64,000 nucleotides of DNA from Lachnospira rogosae (GCF_040096455.1 NZ_JBBMER010000002.1:310001-374000); one strand, 5' to 3'. Positions 27,196-36,644 are shown, numbered from the stretch's first letter. Made by a program: numbers and translations. Notes: a model not told the origin generated them from the letters alone.

Positions 27196-28503
27196 TTATC
27201 TGTCTGCAGGAATTATAAATATCCATATAAGCGAGCTTATAAGAAGCATCATCGGATAGAAAAGAACCGGAAGTATCTGAAATGCTGACATCTCATAACC
27301 AAGCTCATTAACCGCTGATATAGCAACAAGCATCTGTGCTCCATAAGGAATAATCCCCTGAAATACACACGAAAATGTATCAAGAAGCGAAGCTGCTTTT
27401 CTATTGGATATTCCATAATCTGCTGCCATCTCCTTAGCGATTGGATTAGCCATAACTATCGCTACTGTATTATTCGCTGTTGCAATATCCATAGCCCCGA
27501 CCAGAAGCCCCATACCAAGCTGTCCGCCTTTCTTTCCTTTAAAGGTTCTTTTAACCCAGCCTAGAAGTGCCGTAAATCCGCCATATTCCCTTATTAAGGC
27601 ACACATAGCAGACACAAGAATGGCAACCATACAGGTTTCAAACATTCCAGATACGCCCGAACCCATACTTGTTATTAATTCAAATACACCAATATGACCT
27701 GTCACAAGCATAATAAATGTTCCTGTTACAATTCCTATCAGCAGCACAACGAATACATTTATTCCTGCTATTCCACCAATAAGCACGAATACATATGGTA
27801 TTACCTGAACAAGATTATACTCGTGTGTTACTCTTCCTGAAATATCTGTTCCAAATGAAAGTATAAGTATAATTACAAGTGTGACAACCGCTGCCGGAAA
27901 TGCAATCCAGAAGTTCTCCCTGAACTTGTCTCTCATAGCACAATCCTGTCCATTGCACGCCGCAATTGTTGTATCTGATATAAATGATAGGTTATCACCA
28001 AACATCGCACCGCCCATAACAGATGCAACACATAGTGCCATATTAAATCCAGAAGCCTCTGATACCGCAGCCGCAATCGGTGTTATAAGCGTTATCGTCC
28101 CAACTGATGTACCCATCGCTGTTGACACAAAACATGCAACAATAAAAAGCACTGCAACTGCAAACTTAGCTGGTATAAGATTAAGCATAAAATATGCCAC
28201 ACTTTCTGCACTGCTTCTTCCAACAACACCTACAAACACACCTGCTGTCAGGAATATAAGAAGCATAGTTATAATATTCTTATCAGCAAGCCCGCCTGCC
28301 ATAATCTGTAACTTTTCATCAAAAGATACATCTCTGTTCTGTATACACGCTACAAGTATTGCCGCAAGAAATGCTACAATAATAGGTATGTTATAAAATC
28401 CCATTGGTATCTTACATATATATTCAAATATAATGCCAAGTCCAAGGTATAGCACCAGAAATACTAAAACCGGCAATAATGCTGTTGCATTAGACTTTTT
28501 CAA
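27196..28503 (-). CDS. NhaC-family Na+/H+ antiporter-like transporter
   Basis: A protein of 435 residues with about eleven hydrophobic helices. Motifs such as STAMGTSVGTITLITPIAAA, GGAMFGDNLSFISDTTIAA and ATANNTVAIVMANPIAKEM are typical of the NhaC/ArcD-like ion transporter superfamily; some members carry amino or organic acids instead of sodium. The start is a TTG nine bases after GGAGG; no ATG lies nearby. It precedes a chemoreceptor gene by 51 bp, so sensing and transport may be linked, which is inference. Confidence 0.85.
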   Translation of the reverse strand: MKKSNATALLPVLVFLVLYLGLGIIFEYICKIPMGFYNIPIIVAFLAAILVACIQNRDVSFDEKLQIMAGGLADKNIITMLLIFLTAGVFVGVVGRSSAESVAYFMLNLIPAKFAVAVLFIVACFVSTAMGTSVGTITLITPIAAAVSEASGFNMALCVASVMGGAMFGDNLSFISDTTIAACNGQDCAMRDKFRENFWIAFPAAVVTLVIILILSFGTDISGRVTHEYNLVQVIPYVFVLIGGIAGINVFVVLLIGIVTGTFIMLVTGHIGVFELITSMGSGVSGMFETCMVAILVSAMCALIREYGGFTALLGWVKRTFKGKKGGQLGMGLLVGAMDIATANNTVAIVMANPIAKEMAADYGISNRKAASLLDTFSCVFQGIIPYGAQMLVAISAVNELGYEMSAFQILPVLFYPMMLLISSLIWIFIIPADR

Positions 28504-28614
28504 AATAAAAATCCTCCAAACATAATATATAGTTAAATTATCTTAATCTAAACTATTATATTACATTTGGAAGATTAAGTATAGTGTGAAGCTGCTATAT
28601 ATTAAATTTATATA

Positions 28615-30537
28615 TTAGAATTTCTTAAATACCTGGACATAACACTGAAGCTTCTGTCCTATAATAATATTATTCTCTGCCTCTTTTTCTATATCATCTA
28701 TAGAATTGACAATTCCGCTCACACCATCAGCCGCTTCATTAATACCCTTAGTACTTTCATCTATTGTAGTTGAAATATCACTAATTCCTGAATTCGTCTC
28801 TGCCATTGTGTTCTTTAAAGTTCTGGCATTTTCTGCAAAATTCTTTAATATATTATTAACTCTTGAAGCATCATTTCTATAATCATTGGTAATGCCGCTA
28901 AATTTTTCATAATCTGCAAGTATGCTTTCATCAACATAATCTATAAGTCGCTGTGAATCGCCTGTAAGTGCTGATACGCTTTCTGTGACAATAAGACTTA
29001 TCTCCTGAATATTATTAGCTATATTTCTGCTCTCATCAGCAAGATTTCTTATCTGCTCTGCAACAACCGCAAATCCCCTTCCTGCTTCTCCGGCTCTTGC
29101 CGCCTCTATGCTTGCATTAAGTGCAAGCATATTAGTCTGTGATGATATATTTAAAATATCATCAGTAAGCTGCTGTATTCTTTCAACCTGACGGCTGTTC
29201 TCAATAGAACCTGTAAGTCCTTCTCTTATATTCTGTACCATAGCATTAGCTGCTTCCCTGCCACGATTAGTATCCTGCATATATTTAACGGATTTGTTCT
29301 GTATATCACCAGTTATCTTATTGCCCTGTTCTATCTGCTCATTGACATTGACAATTGCCTCAAATATATTATCTGCACCTGCATTAATCTGTTCTACTGT
29401 TGCAGACACTTCCTGCATAGAAGCCGCCATCTGCTGCATTGCCGCTGATACCTCATTAGCATTGTTATTAACATCTGCCACCTGTAAGTTCATATTATCT
29501 GATGATGTCCTAAGCACCTCAGACTGTACATTAATTTCCTTCATTATGAGCTGTAACTTCTCAATAAATATATTAATTCCGTCTACCAATATGCCAATTT
29601 CATCATCCGACATAACATTAATTCTTGCTGTAAGGTTGCCATTATTATCCTCAATATCTTCTATCATATTATTAAGCTGGCTGCTTGCTGACTTTAGAGG
29701 TCTTATAATTGCAAATATCATTAAAGTAATTGCCACACCCATAATAATCATAACTACAAGTATTGCAGAAAATGCTTTTACTGATAAAGAATACTGGCTG
29801 TTAAGTTCATCTGAGGCACTGCTTACCTGTGCACTTATTAAAGCGTTAAGGTTATCTGCCGCATTTTCAATCTTAGTTGTTATGCCATCATTACCTTCAG
29901 CTGTAAGCTCAAAGAAATCATCCATACTTGAACTGTCACCACTTAAGATTGACTGGATTTTACTGCTGTATTCATCATATACTTCTTTATATTCACTAAG
30001 TCCTTCAAGAACCTCTGCATTGCCGAACTTATTAATTACAGCTTCAAGCTCATCAAATGTATCTGTCAATGTTTGAATTACATTCTCCATATTTTCCTGC
30101 ATATCTGTAGCATTATCCTTAGTATCACCTGACTGTTGTGCCATACCCTGCTTTGCTGTATCTGTTCCCGACTGTCCTGCACTGTTATCAGCAGCTCCTG
30201 CTGGCTGTGTGTTGCCACCAGCATTATTACTGTTGTTATCAGTTATATTATTTCCACTATTATCACTGTTACTGCCTGCTGTATTGTTATTACTGCCGCC
30301 ATTAACACGGCTCTGCATTCTGAATGCTGCCGAGCTGTTGGCATATTTCTGCACCTTTTCAATTGATGTCTGTGTATCTGCCATCAATGTTACTGCCTGC
30401 ATACACTCATTGGATATATTCTGGCTCTTATCATTCATACTGTTAATAAGTATCATTCCCATTATTATTCCTGCCGCACCTGCCGCGAACAATACGCCAA
30501 CAAGCACAAGTATTTTTGCACTAATCTTTTTTCTCAT
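28615..30537 (-). CDS. Methyl-accepting chemotaxis protein with disordered insert in its sensor domain
   Basis: A protein of 640 residues of classical layout: one N-terminal membrane helix, an extracellular domain (about 35-255), a second helix, a HAMP-like region (RPLKSASSQLNNMIEDI), then the signalling domain with tip ALNASIEAARAGEAGRGF. The extracellular part contains a tract of about 70 residues (about 78-147) made almost only of Asn, Ser, Gly, Asp, Thr, Ala and Gln, probably unfolded. GGAGG precedes the ATG. It is divergent from the HD-GYP gene, with about 215 bp between. Confidence 0.92.
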   Translation of the reverse strand: MRKKISAKILVLVGVLFAAGAAGIIMGMILINSMNDKSQNISNECMQAVTLMADTQTSIEKVQKYANSSAAFRMQSRVNGGSNNNTAGSNSDNSGNNITDNNSNNAGGNTQPAGAADNSAGQSGTDTAKQGMAQQSGDTKDNATDMQENMENVIQTLTDTFDELEAVINKFGNAEVLEGLSEYKEVYDEYSSKIQSILSGDSSSMDDFFELTAEGNDGITTKIENAADNLNALISAQVSSASDELNSQYSLSVKAFSAILVVMIIMGVAITLMIFAIIRPLKSASSQLNNMIEDIEDNNGNLTARINVMSDDEIGILVDGINIFIEKLQLIMKEINVQSEVLRTSSDNMNLQVADVNNNANEVSAAMQQMAASMQEVSATVEQINAGADNIFEAIVNVNEQIEQGNKITGDIQNKSVKYMQDTNRGREAANAMVQNIREGLTGSIENSRQVERIQQLTDDILNISSQTNMLALNASIEAARAGEAGRGFAVVAEQIRNLADESRNIANNIQEISLIVTESVSALTGDSQRLIDYVDESILADYEKFSGITNDYRNDASRVNNILKNFAENARTLKNTMAETNSGISDISTTIDESTKGINEAADGVSGIVNSIDDIEKEAENNIIIGQKLQCYVQVFKKF

Positions 30538-30755
30538 TGTAATCCTCCGTTTCTATGTAAAAATTGTTTGTTTTTACTTAGATATTTTTGTTTGAACATA
30601 TGTTAACTAAAATTTGTGATTGAATAATGGAAAATTTGTGGAAAATTAATGAACTGCTTCTATAGAAAACACAGGTATTCTATTGTATAATAAACTCATA
30701 CTAAGCTAAGATTTGACATTTAATTAAGTATTTATATTAGGAATTGGGGAGTAAT

Positions 30756-31853
30756 ATGATTACTAGACATTTTATGAGAACCAGGCAGCTTAAACCAGGA
30801 ATGAAGCTTGACCAGACAATTCTGGACCGTACAGGACGAAATCTCGTTATGAGAGGTTCTATTCTTGACGATTATGTAATTGACTCTCTTTTACGAATGG
30901 GTATTATGAACGTATATATACAGGAGGGTGAACCTGAACCCGATAATATCGAGCAGATGATAACTCCTGAGGCTAAGAAACAGATTGAACGACTCCACAA
31001 AGATGACCCTGCCAAGGTAAAGCTTTCTGACAGTGTCAAGAACCGTGTCGCTGAAGGAATTCAATACATATATGCTAACACAGAATCTGAAAAACTCTCA
31101 GACACTGCTGACAGCATCGCTTCTAACCTGATGGACGCTATTAATGCCAACAACGCAATAGCAATTGATATAAGCACACTCAAGACAAGTGATGAATACA
31201 CTTTCAAGCACAGTGTTGACGTGGCAACTATGGCTATGATTATCGGCAAACAACAGTGTCTGCCTGATAAGCAGATATATGAGCTTGGTGTATCCGGACT
31301 TCTACACGATATCGGAAAGACTAAAGTACCAGCTTCAATACTTAACAAACCTGCCAGACTTACAGATGAAGAATTCGCTGTTATGAAACAGCACTCTGTA
31401 TTTGGATACCATATGTTACAGGAATGTAATGAATTTAATAACGATATATGTATGGCTGTCCTACAGCACCATGAAAAGATTAACGGCAATGGATACCCTC
31501 TTGGATTTGACGCTCCAAGAATAACTCCTTATGCAAGAATACTTGCAGTTGCCGATATATATGATGCACTTGTCACAGAACGTCCTTACAAGAAAGCATT
31601 TTCCCAGAAAGATGCAATCGAGCTTATTATGTCTATGACAGAGGAGCTTGACATCAAGGCTATGAAAAGCTTTCTTGAGAGTATTATTCTGTACCCTGTT
31701 GACTCAATCGTGGAATTAAGCAATGGCGAGAAAGCCAAGGTTGTAAGCAACAACAACAGCTATATACTGCGCCCTACTGTAGTCGGCATAACAAGCGGTC
31801 GTGTATACAATCTTGGCGAAGATATGGATTGTGCTAATATTGTAATTATTTAA
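30756..31853 (+). CDS. HD-GYP domain protein, putative cyclic-di-GMP phosphodiesterase
   Basis: A protein of 365 residues. Residues 1 to about 130 are an unassigned N-terminal domain (the DUF3391-like segment commonly found before HD-GYP). The HD-GYP domain carries the metal ligands (HSVDVATMA, LLHDIGKTKVP, QHHEKINGNGYPLG, ADIYDALVTERPYKK). It would hydrolyse cyclic-di-GMP and so favour motility, fitting its position next to three chemoreceptors. The frame opens at a TTG at 30744, but GGGGAG lies four bases before the ATG at 30756. It is the first plus-strand gene of the window. Confidence 0.9.
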   Translation: MITRHFMRTRQLKPGMKLDQTILDRTGRNLVMRGSILDDYVIDSLLRMGIMNVYIQEGEPEPDNIEQMITPEAKKQIERLHKDDPAKVKLSDSVKNRVAEGIQYIYANTESEKLSDTADSIASNLMDAINANNAIAIDISTLKTSDEYTFKHSVDVATMAMIIGKQQCLPDKQIYELGVSGLLHDIGKTKVPASILNKPARLTDEEFAVMKQHSVFGYHMLQECNEFNNDICMAVLQHHEKINGNGYPLGFDAPRITPYARILAVADIYDALVTERPYKKAFSQKDAIELIMSMTEELDIKAMKSFLESIILYPVDSIVELSNGEKAKVVSNNNSYILRPTVVGITSGRVYNLGEDMDCANIVII

Positions 31854-31912
31854 TATAGCCACTTTGTACGATAAGTCTCATTTAATATACAATAATTAAT
31901 ATATAATAATGC

Positions 31913-31974
31913 AAAAAGGTCTGACATTATGCTATGTATTCTTTCCACTAGCTACAATAGAGTCTGCCTTTTAA
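31913..31974 (+). terminator. Weak candidate terminator after the HD-GYP gene
   Basis: AAAAAGG plus a partly complementary extension pairs with CCTTTT about 45 bases later, 60 bp beyond the plus-strand stop. The stem has mismatches and a large loop. Together with the next terminator it fills the 323-bp convergent gap 31854-32176. Confidence 0.35.
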
Positions 31975-32002
31975 AATGATTACTTTTTATTAAATATAAA
32001 AA

Positions 32003-32034
32003 AGACCAGTAAACTACTAAGAATTTACTGGTCT
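32003..32034 (-). terminator. Intrinsic terminator of the yqhQ-like/prmC/prfA transcript
   Basis: A perfect 11-bp stem, AGACCAGTAAA (32003-32013) with TTTACTGGTCT (32024-32034), is followed by T6 on the minus strand. It is 143 bp beyond the prfA stop. Confidence 0.85.
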
Positions 32035-32086
32035 GATATACATTTATAAATATATATTCATATATATGTGAATAGATGTGTTTCAA

Positions 32087-32164
32087 TTAAGCTGTCTTAC
32101 GTCTTTTTACAAACACGATTACACCCATAGACACAACTGCAATTACTGCATATATTACAACTTG
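32087..32164 (-). pseudogene. Remnant of a membrane-anchored tail
   Basis: Between two stop codons after prfA and the terminator, 25 codons read as a hydrophobic helix (VVIYAVIAVVSMGVIVF) followed by KRRKTA and a stop. This is how many cell-wall-anchored or single-pass surface proteins end. There is no start codon or upstream body, so it looks like a leftover 3' end rather than a gene. Confidence 0.35.
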
Positions 32165-32176
32165 TTATTATATATT

Positions 32177-33256
32177 TTATTCCTCACCCATCTTAGCAAG
32201 CTTAGCCGCCTGGTCGGCTGCTATGCAGGCATCGATAATTTCCTGAATATCACCATTCATAATCTTATCAAGCTTATAAAGTGTAAGACCTATTCTATGG
32301 TCTGTTACACGTCCCTGTGGGAAGTTGTAAGTTCTTATCTTCTCAGCTCTGTCTCCAGTACCTATCTGGCTTCTTCTTGCATCTGCTTCTGCATCGTGTG
32401 CTTTCTGTGTTTCAAGGTCATATAACTTAGCCCTTAAGAGTGCGAAAGCCTTTTCTTTGTTCTGTATCTGTGACTTTTCTGTCTGTGAGTAGATAACTAT
32501 ACCTGTAGGATAATGAGTAAGACGGACTGCTGAGTCAGTTGTGTTGACACACTGTCCACCATTACCTGAGGCACGCATAACATCAATACGGATATCCTTA
32601 TCATCTATCTGGATATCAACTTCCTCTGCCTCTGGCATAACTGCTACAGAAGCTGTCGAAGTCTGAATTCTTCCGTTAGATTCTGTTACAGGAACTCTCT
32701 GTACTCTGTGTACACCACTTTCGTACTTCATAACAGAGTATGCACCCTGTCCCTTAACCATAAATTCTACTTCCTTCATACCGCCGATACCAGTTTCATC
32801 AGCATTAACTACTTCTATCTTCCAGCCCTTAGTATCTGCATAGTGTGAGTACATACGGAAAAGTTCTGCGGCAAAAAGTGCTGCTTCTTCTCCACCTGCA
32901 CCAGCTCTGATTTCAACCACGATATCTTTATCATCATTAGGATCTTTAGGAAGAAGTAATATTTTAAGCTTCTTCTCTAATTCTTCAACCTTCTTCTTAG
33001 AGTCAGCAAGCTCTTCTCTTGCCATCTCTAAAAGTTCCTCATCACTTTCTTCACTTATCATCTGAAGACTGTCCTCTATATTCTGCTTGCTTGCCTTATA
33101 TTCTGTGTAAGCTTCAACGATAGGTGCAAGATTGCTCTGTTCTTTCATATATTTTCTGAACTTGTCCTGATCAGTTACAATATCCGGATTGCCAAGTTCC
33201 GCTGTTACATCTTCATAACGGCGTAATGTATCTTCTAATCTGTCAAACATACTCAT
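32177..33256 (-). CDS. prfA: Peptide chain release factor 1
   Basis: A protein of 359 residues, full family length. The peptidyl-tRNA hydrolysis motif GGQ is in RASGNGGQCVNTT. The surrounding REIRAGAGGEEAALFA and HRVQRVPVTESNGRIQTS stretches are RF1 signatures. It ends translation at UAA and UAG. The Gln of GGQ is methylated by PrmC, encoded 33 bp upstream. GGAG lies ten bases before the ATG. The order yqhQ-prmC-prfA after rho-rpmE is common in Clostridia. Confidence 0.97.
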   Translation of the reverse strand: MSMFDRLEDTLRRYEDVTAELGNPDIVTDQDKFRKYMKEQSNLAPIVEAYTEYKASKQNIEDSLQMISEESDEELLEMAREELADSKKKVEELEKKLKILLLPKDPNDDKDIVVEIRAGAGGEEAALFAAELFRMYSHYADTKGWKIEVVNADETGIGGMKEVEFMVKGQGAYSVMKYESGVHRVQRVPVTESNGRIQTSTASVAVMPEAEEVDIQIDDKDIRIDVMRASGNGGQCVNTTDSAVRLTHYPTGIVIYSQTEKSQIQNKEKAFALLRAKLYDLETQKAHDAEADARRSQIGTGDRAEKIRTYNFPQGRVTDHRIGLTLYKLDKIMNGDIQEIIDACIAADQAAKLAKMGEE

Positions 33257-33289
33257 TGCTGTATTTCTCCATTTCTCCGTTTAACGGTA

Positions 33290-34180
33290 TTAATTAATAT
33301 TATTAAGCCTGCCAATTACAACTCTGTCAAGTCCTGCAAGATCTTTTATAACCTTAATGCCAGAATAGCCGCACTGTTCCATTATATTACGGACATCTTC
33401 TGCCTGATTATAACCTATTTCATAACATAAATATCCATTTTCTTTTAAATAATTTACAGACTGTTTAGTTATCGCCTTGTAGAATTTAAGACCGTCCGTA
33501 TCACCATCTAGTGCAAGCACAGGGTCGTGCAGCCTTACTTCCTCTGATAATTCATCTATATCTTTAGTAGGTATATATGGTGGATTAGATACTATAACAT
33601 CAAATCTGTTATCCTCATTTTTATATTGCTCACATTCCGAAGAACTAAACATATCACTCTTTATAAGCTTAATATAATCTGCATTATTATACTTTTTATT
33701 ATAGTCAGCTACTTTTAGTGCATCATCTGATATATCTATGGCAACAGCTCCATTTTCAGAAGTATGCCCTGATGCAGCAAGTGATATAATTATACAGCCT
33801 GAACCTGTACACATATCAAGCACACGGCTTTCAGAGTTAGTCAGCTTCATAACTTCTTCTACAAGAATTTCTGTATCCTGCCTTGGAATAAGCACATTGG
33901 CATTAACCTTATATTCCCTGCCATAGAAATTCACAGTTCCGGTAATGTGCTGTAAAGGAATATGCTCTGCCCTTTTATTAATAAGTTCTGCGTATTCTGC
34001 AAGCTTTCCACTATCTATCTTATCCATTGAATTAATAAGATATTGTGTTCTACTAATGCCCATCACAAGCAATAGCAGCTCGGTTGCATCATACTGGGCA
34101 TTTTCTATACCGAAATCCTCAAGAAACTGTTTTCCATAATTAACAGCATCCCTTAAAGTCTTAACATTATCTAACTGCAT
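33290..34180 (-). CDS. prmC: Release factor glutamine N5-methyltransferase
   Basis: A protein of 296 residues with the N-terminal helical release-factor-binding domain and a Rossmann methyltransferase domain: AdoMet motif VLDMCTGSGCIIISLA and the glutamine-binding NPPYIPTKD. It methylates the GGQ glutamine of RF1 and RF2. It starts nine bases after the stop of the YqhQ-like gene with AAGG upstream, and prfA follows, so the three form one operon. Confidence 0.95.
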   Translation of the reverse strand: MQLDNVKTLRDAVNYGKQFLEDFGIENAQYDATELLLLVMGISRTQYLINSMDKIDSGKLAEYAELINKRAEHIPLQHITGTVNFYGREYKVNANVLIPRQDTEILVEEVMKLTNSESRVLDMCTGSGCIIISLAASGHTSENGAVAIDISDDALKVADYNKKYNNADYIKLIKSDMFSSSECEQYKNEDNRFDVIVSNPPYIPTKDIDELSEEVRLHDPVLALDGDTDGLKFYKAITKQSVNYLKENGYLCYEIGYNQAEDVRNIMEQCGYSGIKVIKDLAGLDRVVIGRLNNIN

Positions 34181-34189
34181 ATATCTACC

Positions 34190-35788
34190 TTATTCTCTAT
34201 CTCTCTGCTTAAATAATGGCACTTCGTCAGCACTGATATTTTCTTCTTCCTGTTCTGTCTCTTCTATCTCGAAAGCTGCTTCTACTTCTTCAACAGACAT
34301 ATTCTCAGACTCGTCAATATCTTCCTGAACGTTTTCTGTTGTAAAAGCATATTTGCTTCCAGTTTCTGTCTTGATTTTTTCAACAGTTTCGTAGTGGTCT
34401 TCTATCTCAAAGCCCTCAGGTAAATCATCATCGGCATTTTCCTGTGACGTTTCATTATCAGCTTCTGTGCTTTCCTGTGCTTTATCATCTGACTCTGCAT
34501 TTTCCTGTAATGCCTCACTGTCTGACTTAGCATTATCCTCATCTGAATTGCCATTGTCTGTGTCATCAACAACATTTACTGTGTCTGGCTCAGCTTCAAC
34601 ATTGCCTGTATCAGTTGTATCAGTCTTCACAACATCTGTATCTGAATTTAATGTGTCAGAATTACCATTTTCTGTATCTGACTTAGAACTATCTTTATCC
34701 GAACCTGCAAGTGACTTACTTTCAACAGATTTCAAAGTTTCTGCCATAGCAACTTCCCTGGCATCAATCTTTCTTGTCTTCTTAGGCTTATGTATTAATT
34801 CACCTGTCAGGGCAAGCTTGGCTTCTGCCGCCTTAATATCAGCTTCCATATCAAGTGAAGTCTGATAATATTCCTTCAAAAATGCTTCCCAGTCAAATAC
34901 TTCCTCAACTGCCTTTATGGCAACTTCTACCATATCCTCATCAGGTTCTCTTGTTGTGAGCTTCTGAAGCCACATTCCCGGTCTGCTTAAAGCAACTGTA
35001 AACCCATTATCATTACGTCCTGCCCATCTTATAAATTCATAAGATACGCCTGCAATTACAGGAACTAAAAGCAGTCTTATAACAATCTGTAGTGCTGTAT
35101 TATCAACTCTTATGAAAATGAAGAATACAACACTTATAAACATTACTATAAATAAAAAGCTTGTTCCACATCTTTTATGGTATCTTGAACTGTTCATAAC
35201 ATTTTCTACTGTAAGCCTTGCACCATTCTCAATGCAATTGATACATTTGTGTTCAGCACCATGATACATAAATGTCCTTTTAATATCTTTCATCAATGAT
35301 ATAAGAACAAGATATAGTATGAATATTGCAACTCTGACTAGGCCTTCTATAAGGTTAAGAAGTGTCTTTGAGGCAACATATCCTTTAACAAGTCTTGATA
35401 CATAGTATGGCAGAAGCATAAATAAACCAACTGCAAGAAATACTGACACTATAACTGTAAGTGCCATAAGTACTGATTCAAACTTGTCTTTGAATATTGA
35501 TTTGCCGATTTCATCAGCCTTGGTCTTCTTCTGCTCATCTGGATCATCATAAAATGATGCCGAATAGTTGATTGTTGATATTCCTGTTATGAGTGAGTCT
35601 ATGAAACTTACTACACCTCTTATTACAGGGTAACTCATCCATTTATGTTTTTCAGTAAGAACCTTACTTTCTCTAACGGTAACTTCGATTTCATTGTCAG
35701 GCTTTCTTACGGCAATAGAGTATTTGTCTTTATTGCGCATCATAATCCCCTCGATGACTGCCTGACCACCTATACCTGATGGTTTCAT
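34190..35788 (-). CDS. DUF1385 (YqhQ-like) membrane protein with long acidic tail
   Basis: A protein of 532 residues. Residues 1 to about 300 are the conserved DUF1385 region: N-terminal GIGGQAVIEGIMMRN, HGAEHKCINC and RCGTSFLF motifs with four or five membrane helices. The last 200 or so residues are not part of the family: an Asp/Glu/Ser/Thr/Asn-rich, probably disordered tail with repeated SD/TD/ND pairs. The function is unknown; in many Firmicutes the gene lies between rpmE and prmC, as here. GGAGG is eight bases before the ATG at 35788; the frame extends 17 codons upstream without a site. Confidence 0.88.
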   Translation of the reverse strand: MKPSGIGGQAVIEGIMMRNKDKYSIAVRKPDNEIEVTVRESKVLTEKHKWMSYPVIRGVVSFIDSLITGISTINYSASFYDDPDEQKKTKADEIGKSIFKDKFESVLMALTVIVSVFLAVGLFMLLPYYVSRLVKGYVASKTLLNLIEGLVRVAIFILYLVLISLMKDIKRTFMYHGAEHKCINCIENGARLTVENVMNSSRYHKRCGTSFLFIVMFISVVFFIFIRVDNTALQIVIRLLLVPVIAGVSYEFIRWAGRNDNGFTVALSRPGMWLQKLTTREPDEDMVEVAIKAVEEVFDWEAFLKEYYQTSLDMEADIKAAEAKLALTGELIHKPKKTRKIDAREVAMAETLKSVESKSLAGSDKDSSKSDTENGNSDTLNSDTDVVKTDTTDTGNVEAEPDTVNVVDDTDNGNSDEDNAKSDSEALQENAESDDKAQESTEADNETSQENADDDLPEGFEIEDHYETVEKIKTETGSKYAFTTENVQEDIDESENMSVEEVEAAFEIEETEQEEENISADEVPLFKQRDRE

Positions 35789-35850
35789 AGTTTGGACCTC
35801 CAATTTGTTTGATGGAATATTGGTGAGGTTAGCGGACAATGTGTGTAAAC

Positions 35851-36178
35851 CGGACGGGCTTAGATATACGGACGGGCTCTAGGCGCTTCGCTGTAGAGCA
35901 CCTGTTCATTGACCTGTCGGACAAGCTCTATGCGCTTTGCTGTAGAGTGCCTGTTTGTTGGATGTGCTCCGGACAAGCTCTAAGTGCTTCGCTATAGAGC
36001 TTTGGGCCGTTATAGCGGTAGGTGATCGGTTTACGTTGTGGCTAACTCGTAACGATGCCGTTCCAGAAGCAAAAGCTTCTGTCACTGTCGCGGTGCTCCT
36101 CGAATAGAAATATATAATACCGTGAATTCCTGCAAGCAGGATTCACAGCATTATATATTCCTATTCTCATCGTTACTC
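35851..36178 (-). repeat. GC-rich repeat and palindrome element A
   Basis: The 438-bp gap between rpmE and the YqhQ-like gene holds a GC-rich island. Its left half has three related units about 50 bp apart, each starting CGGAC and containing a 22-base imperfect hairpin of the form CTCTA...TAGAG (35877-35898, 35926-35947, 35978-35999). Its right half is a nested palindrome: GTAACGATG (36049-36057) with CATCGTTAC (36168-36176), GAATAGAAATATATAAT (36102-36118) with its near-complement (36150-36166), and an inner GTGAAT/ATTCAC hairpin. No protein is encoded. Strand is arbitrary. Confidence 0.7.
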
Positions 36179-36187
36179 GCGCAAAAA

Positions 36188-36216
36188 AAAGTTGAGGTCT
36201 TGACAACCTCAACTTT
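36188..36216 (-). terminator. Intrinsic terminator of rpmE
   Basis: A perfect 11-bp stem (AAAGTTGAGGT with ACCTCAACTTT) is followed by T8 on the minus strand, 11 bp past the rpmE stop. It separates rho/rpmE from the yqhQ-like/prmC/prfA operon. Confidence 0.9.
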
Positions 36217-36226
36217 ATGTTCATAA

Positions 36227-36430
36227 CTAGTTATTAACACCATACTTTCTGTTGAACTTATCAATACGTCCACGAGCTGATGTAGCCTTCTGCTGTCCTG
36301 TATAGAATGGATGGCACTTTGAGCAAATTTCTACGTGAATTTCTTCCTTTGTAGAACCTGTTACGAATTCGTTACCACAGTTACAAACAACCTTTGCCTG
36401 ATAGTATGCTGGATGTATTCCTTCTCTCAT
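36227..36430 (-). CDS. rpmE: 50S ribosomal protein L31, zinc-binding type
   Basis: A protein of 67 residues. CNCG and CSKCHPFYTG supply the zinc-binding cysteines of the C+ form of L31, which is swapped for a C- paralogue under zinc shortage in many bacteria. It binds at the intersubunit bridge of the ribosome. A GTG three codons upstream also opens the frame, but AGAGG lies eight bases before the ATG at 36430. It follows rho by 214 bp. Confidence 0.96.
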   Translation of the reverse strand: MREGIHPAYYQAKVVCNCGNEFVTGSTKEEIHVEICSKCHPFYTGQQKATSARGRIDKFNRKYGVNN

Positions 36431-36644
36431 TACTTTCACCTCTTTACAATATCTTTATATGATTTATCCTTATTTCTTTTTATCATTTTGATAAACAGCT
36501 TTGTTATTGTATCATACACATATATGTAATGCAAGTACTAATTTTAAAAACTTACAAAAAACTTACCAATTTTTTAACTTCCATATATTCCATATATTAA
36601 TACGAATTAACAAACGCAGCTTTTATATTTTATATATAATATTT

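Noticed and set aside
29294..30595. Long plus-strand frames opposite the third chemoreceptor
   Set aside because: They are mirror frames of a gene with strong codon bias, lacking ribosome binding sites; the same applies opposite the other chemoreceptors and copA.
35869..35999. CRISPR array
   Set aside because: The three units differ from each other, spacers are not unique inserts of constant length, and no cas gene is present.
36042..36224. Minus-strand frame of 60 codons
   Set aside because: It covers the nested palindrome of element A and the rpmE terminator; composition follows the palindrome.
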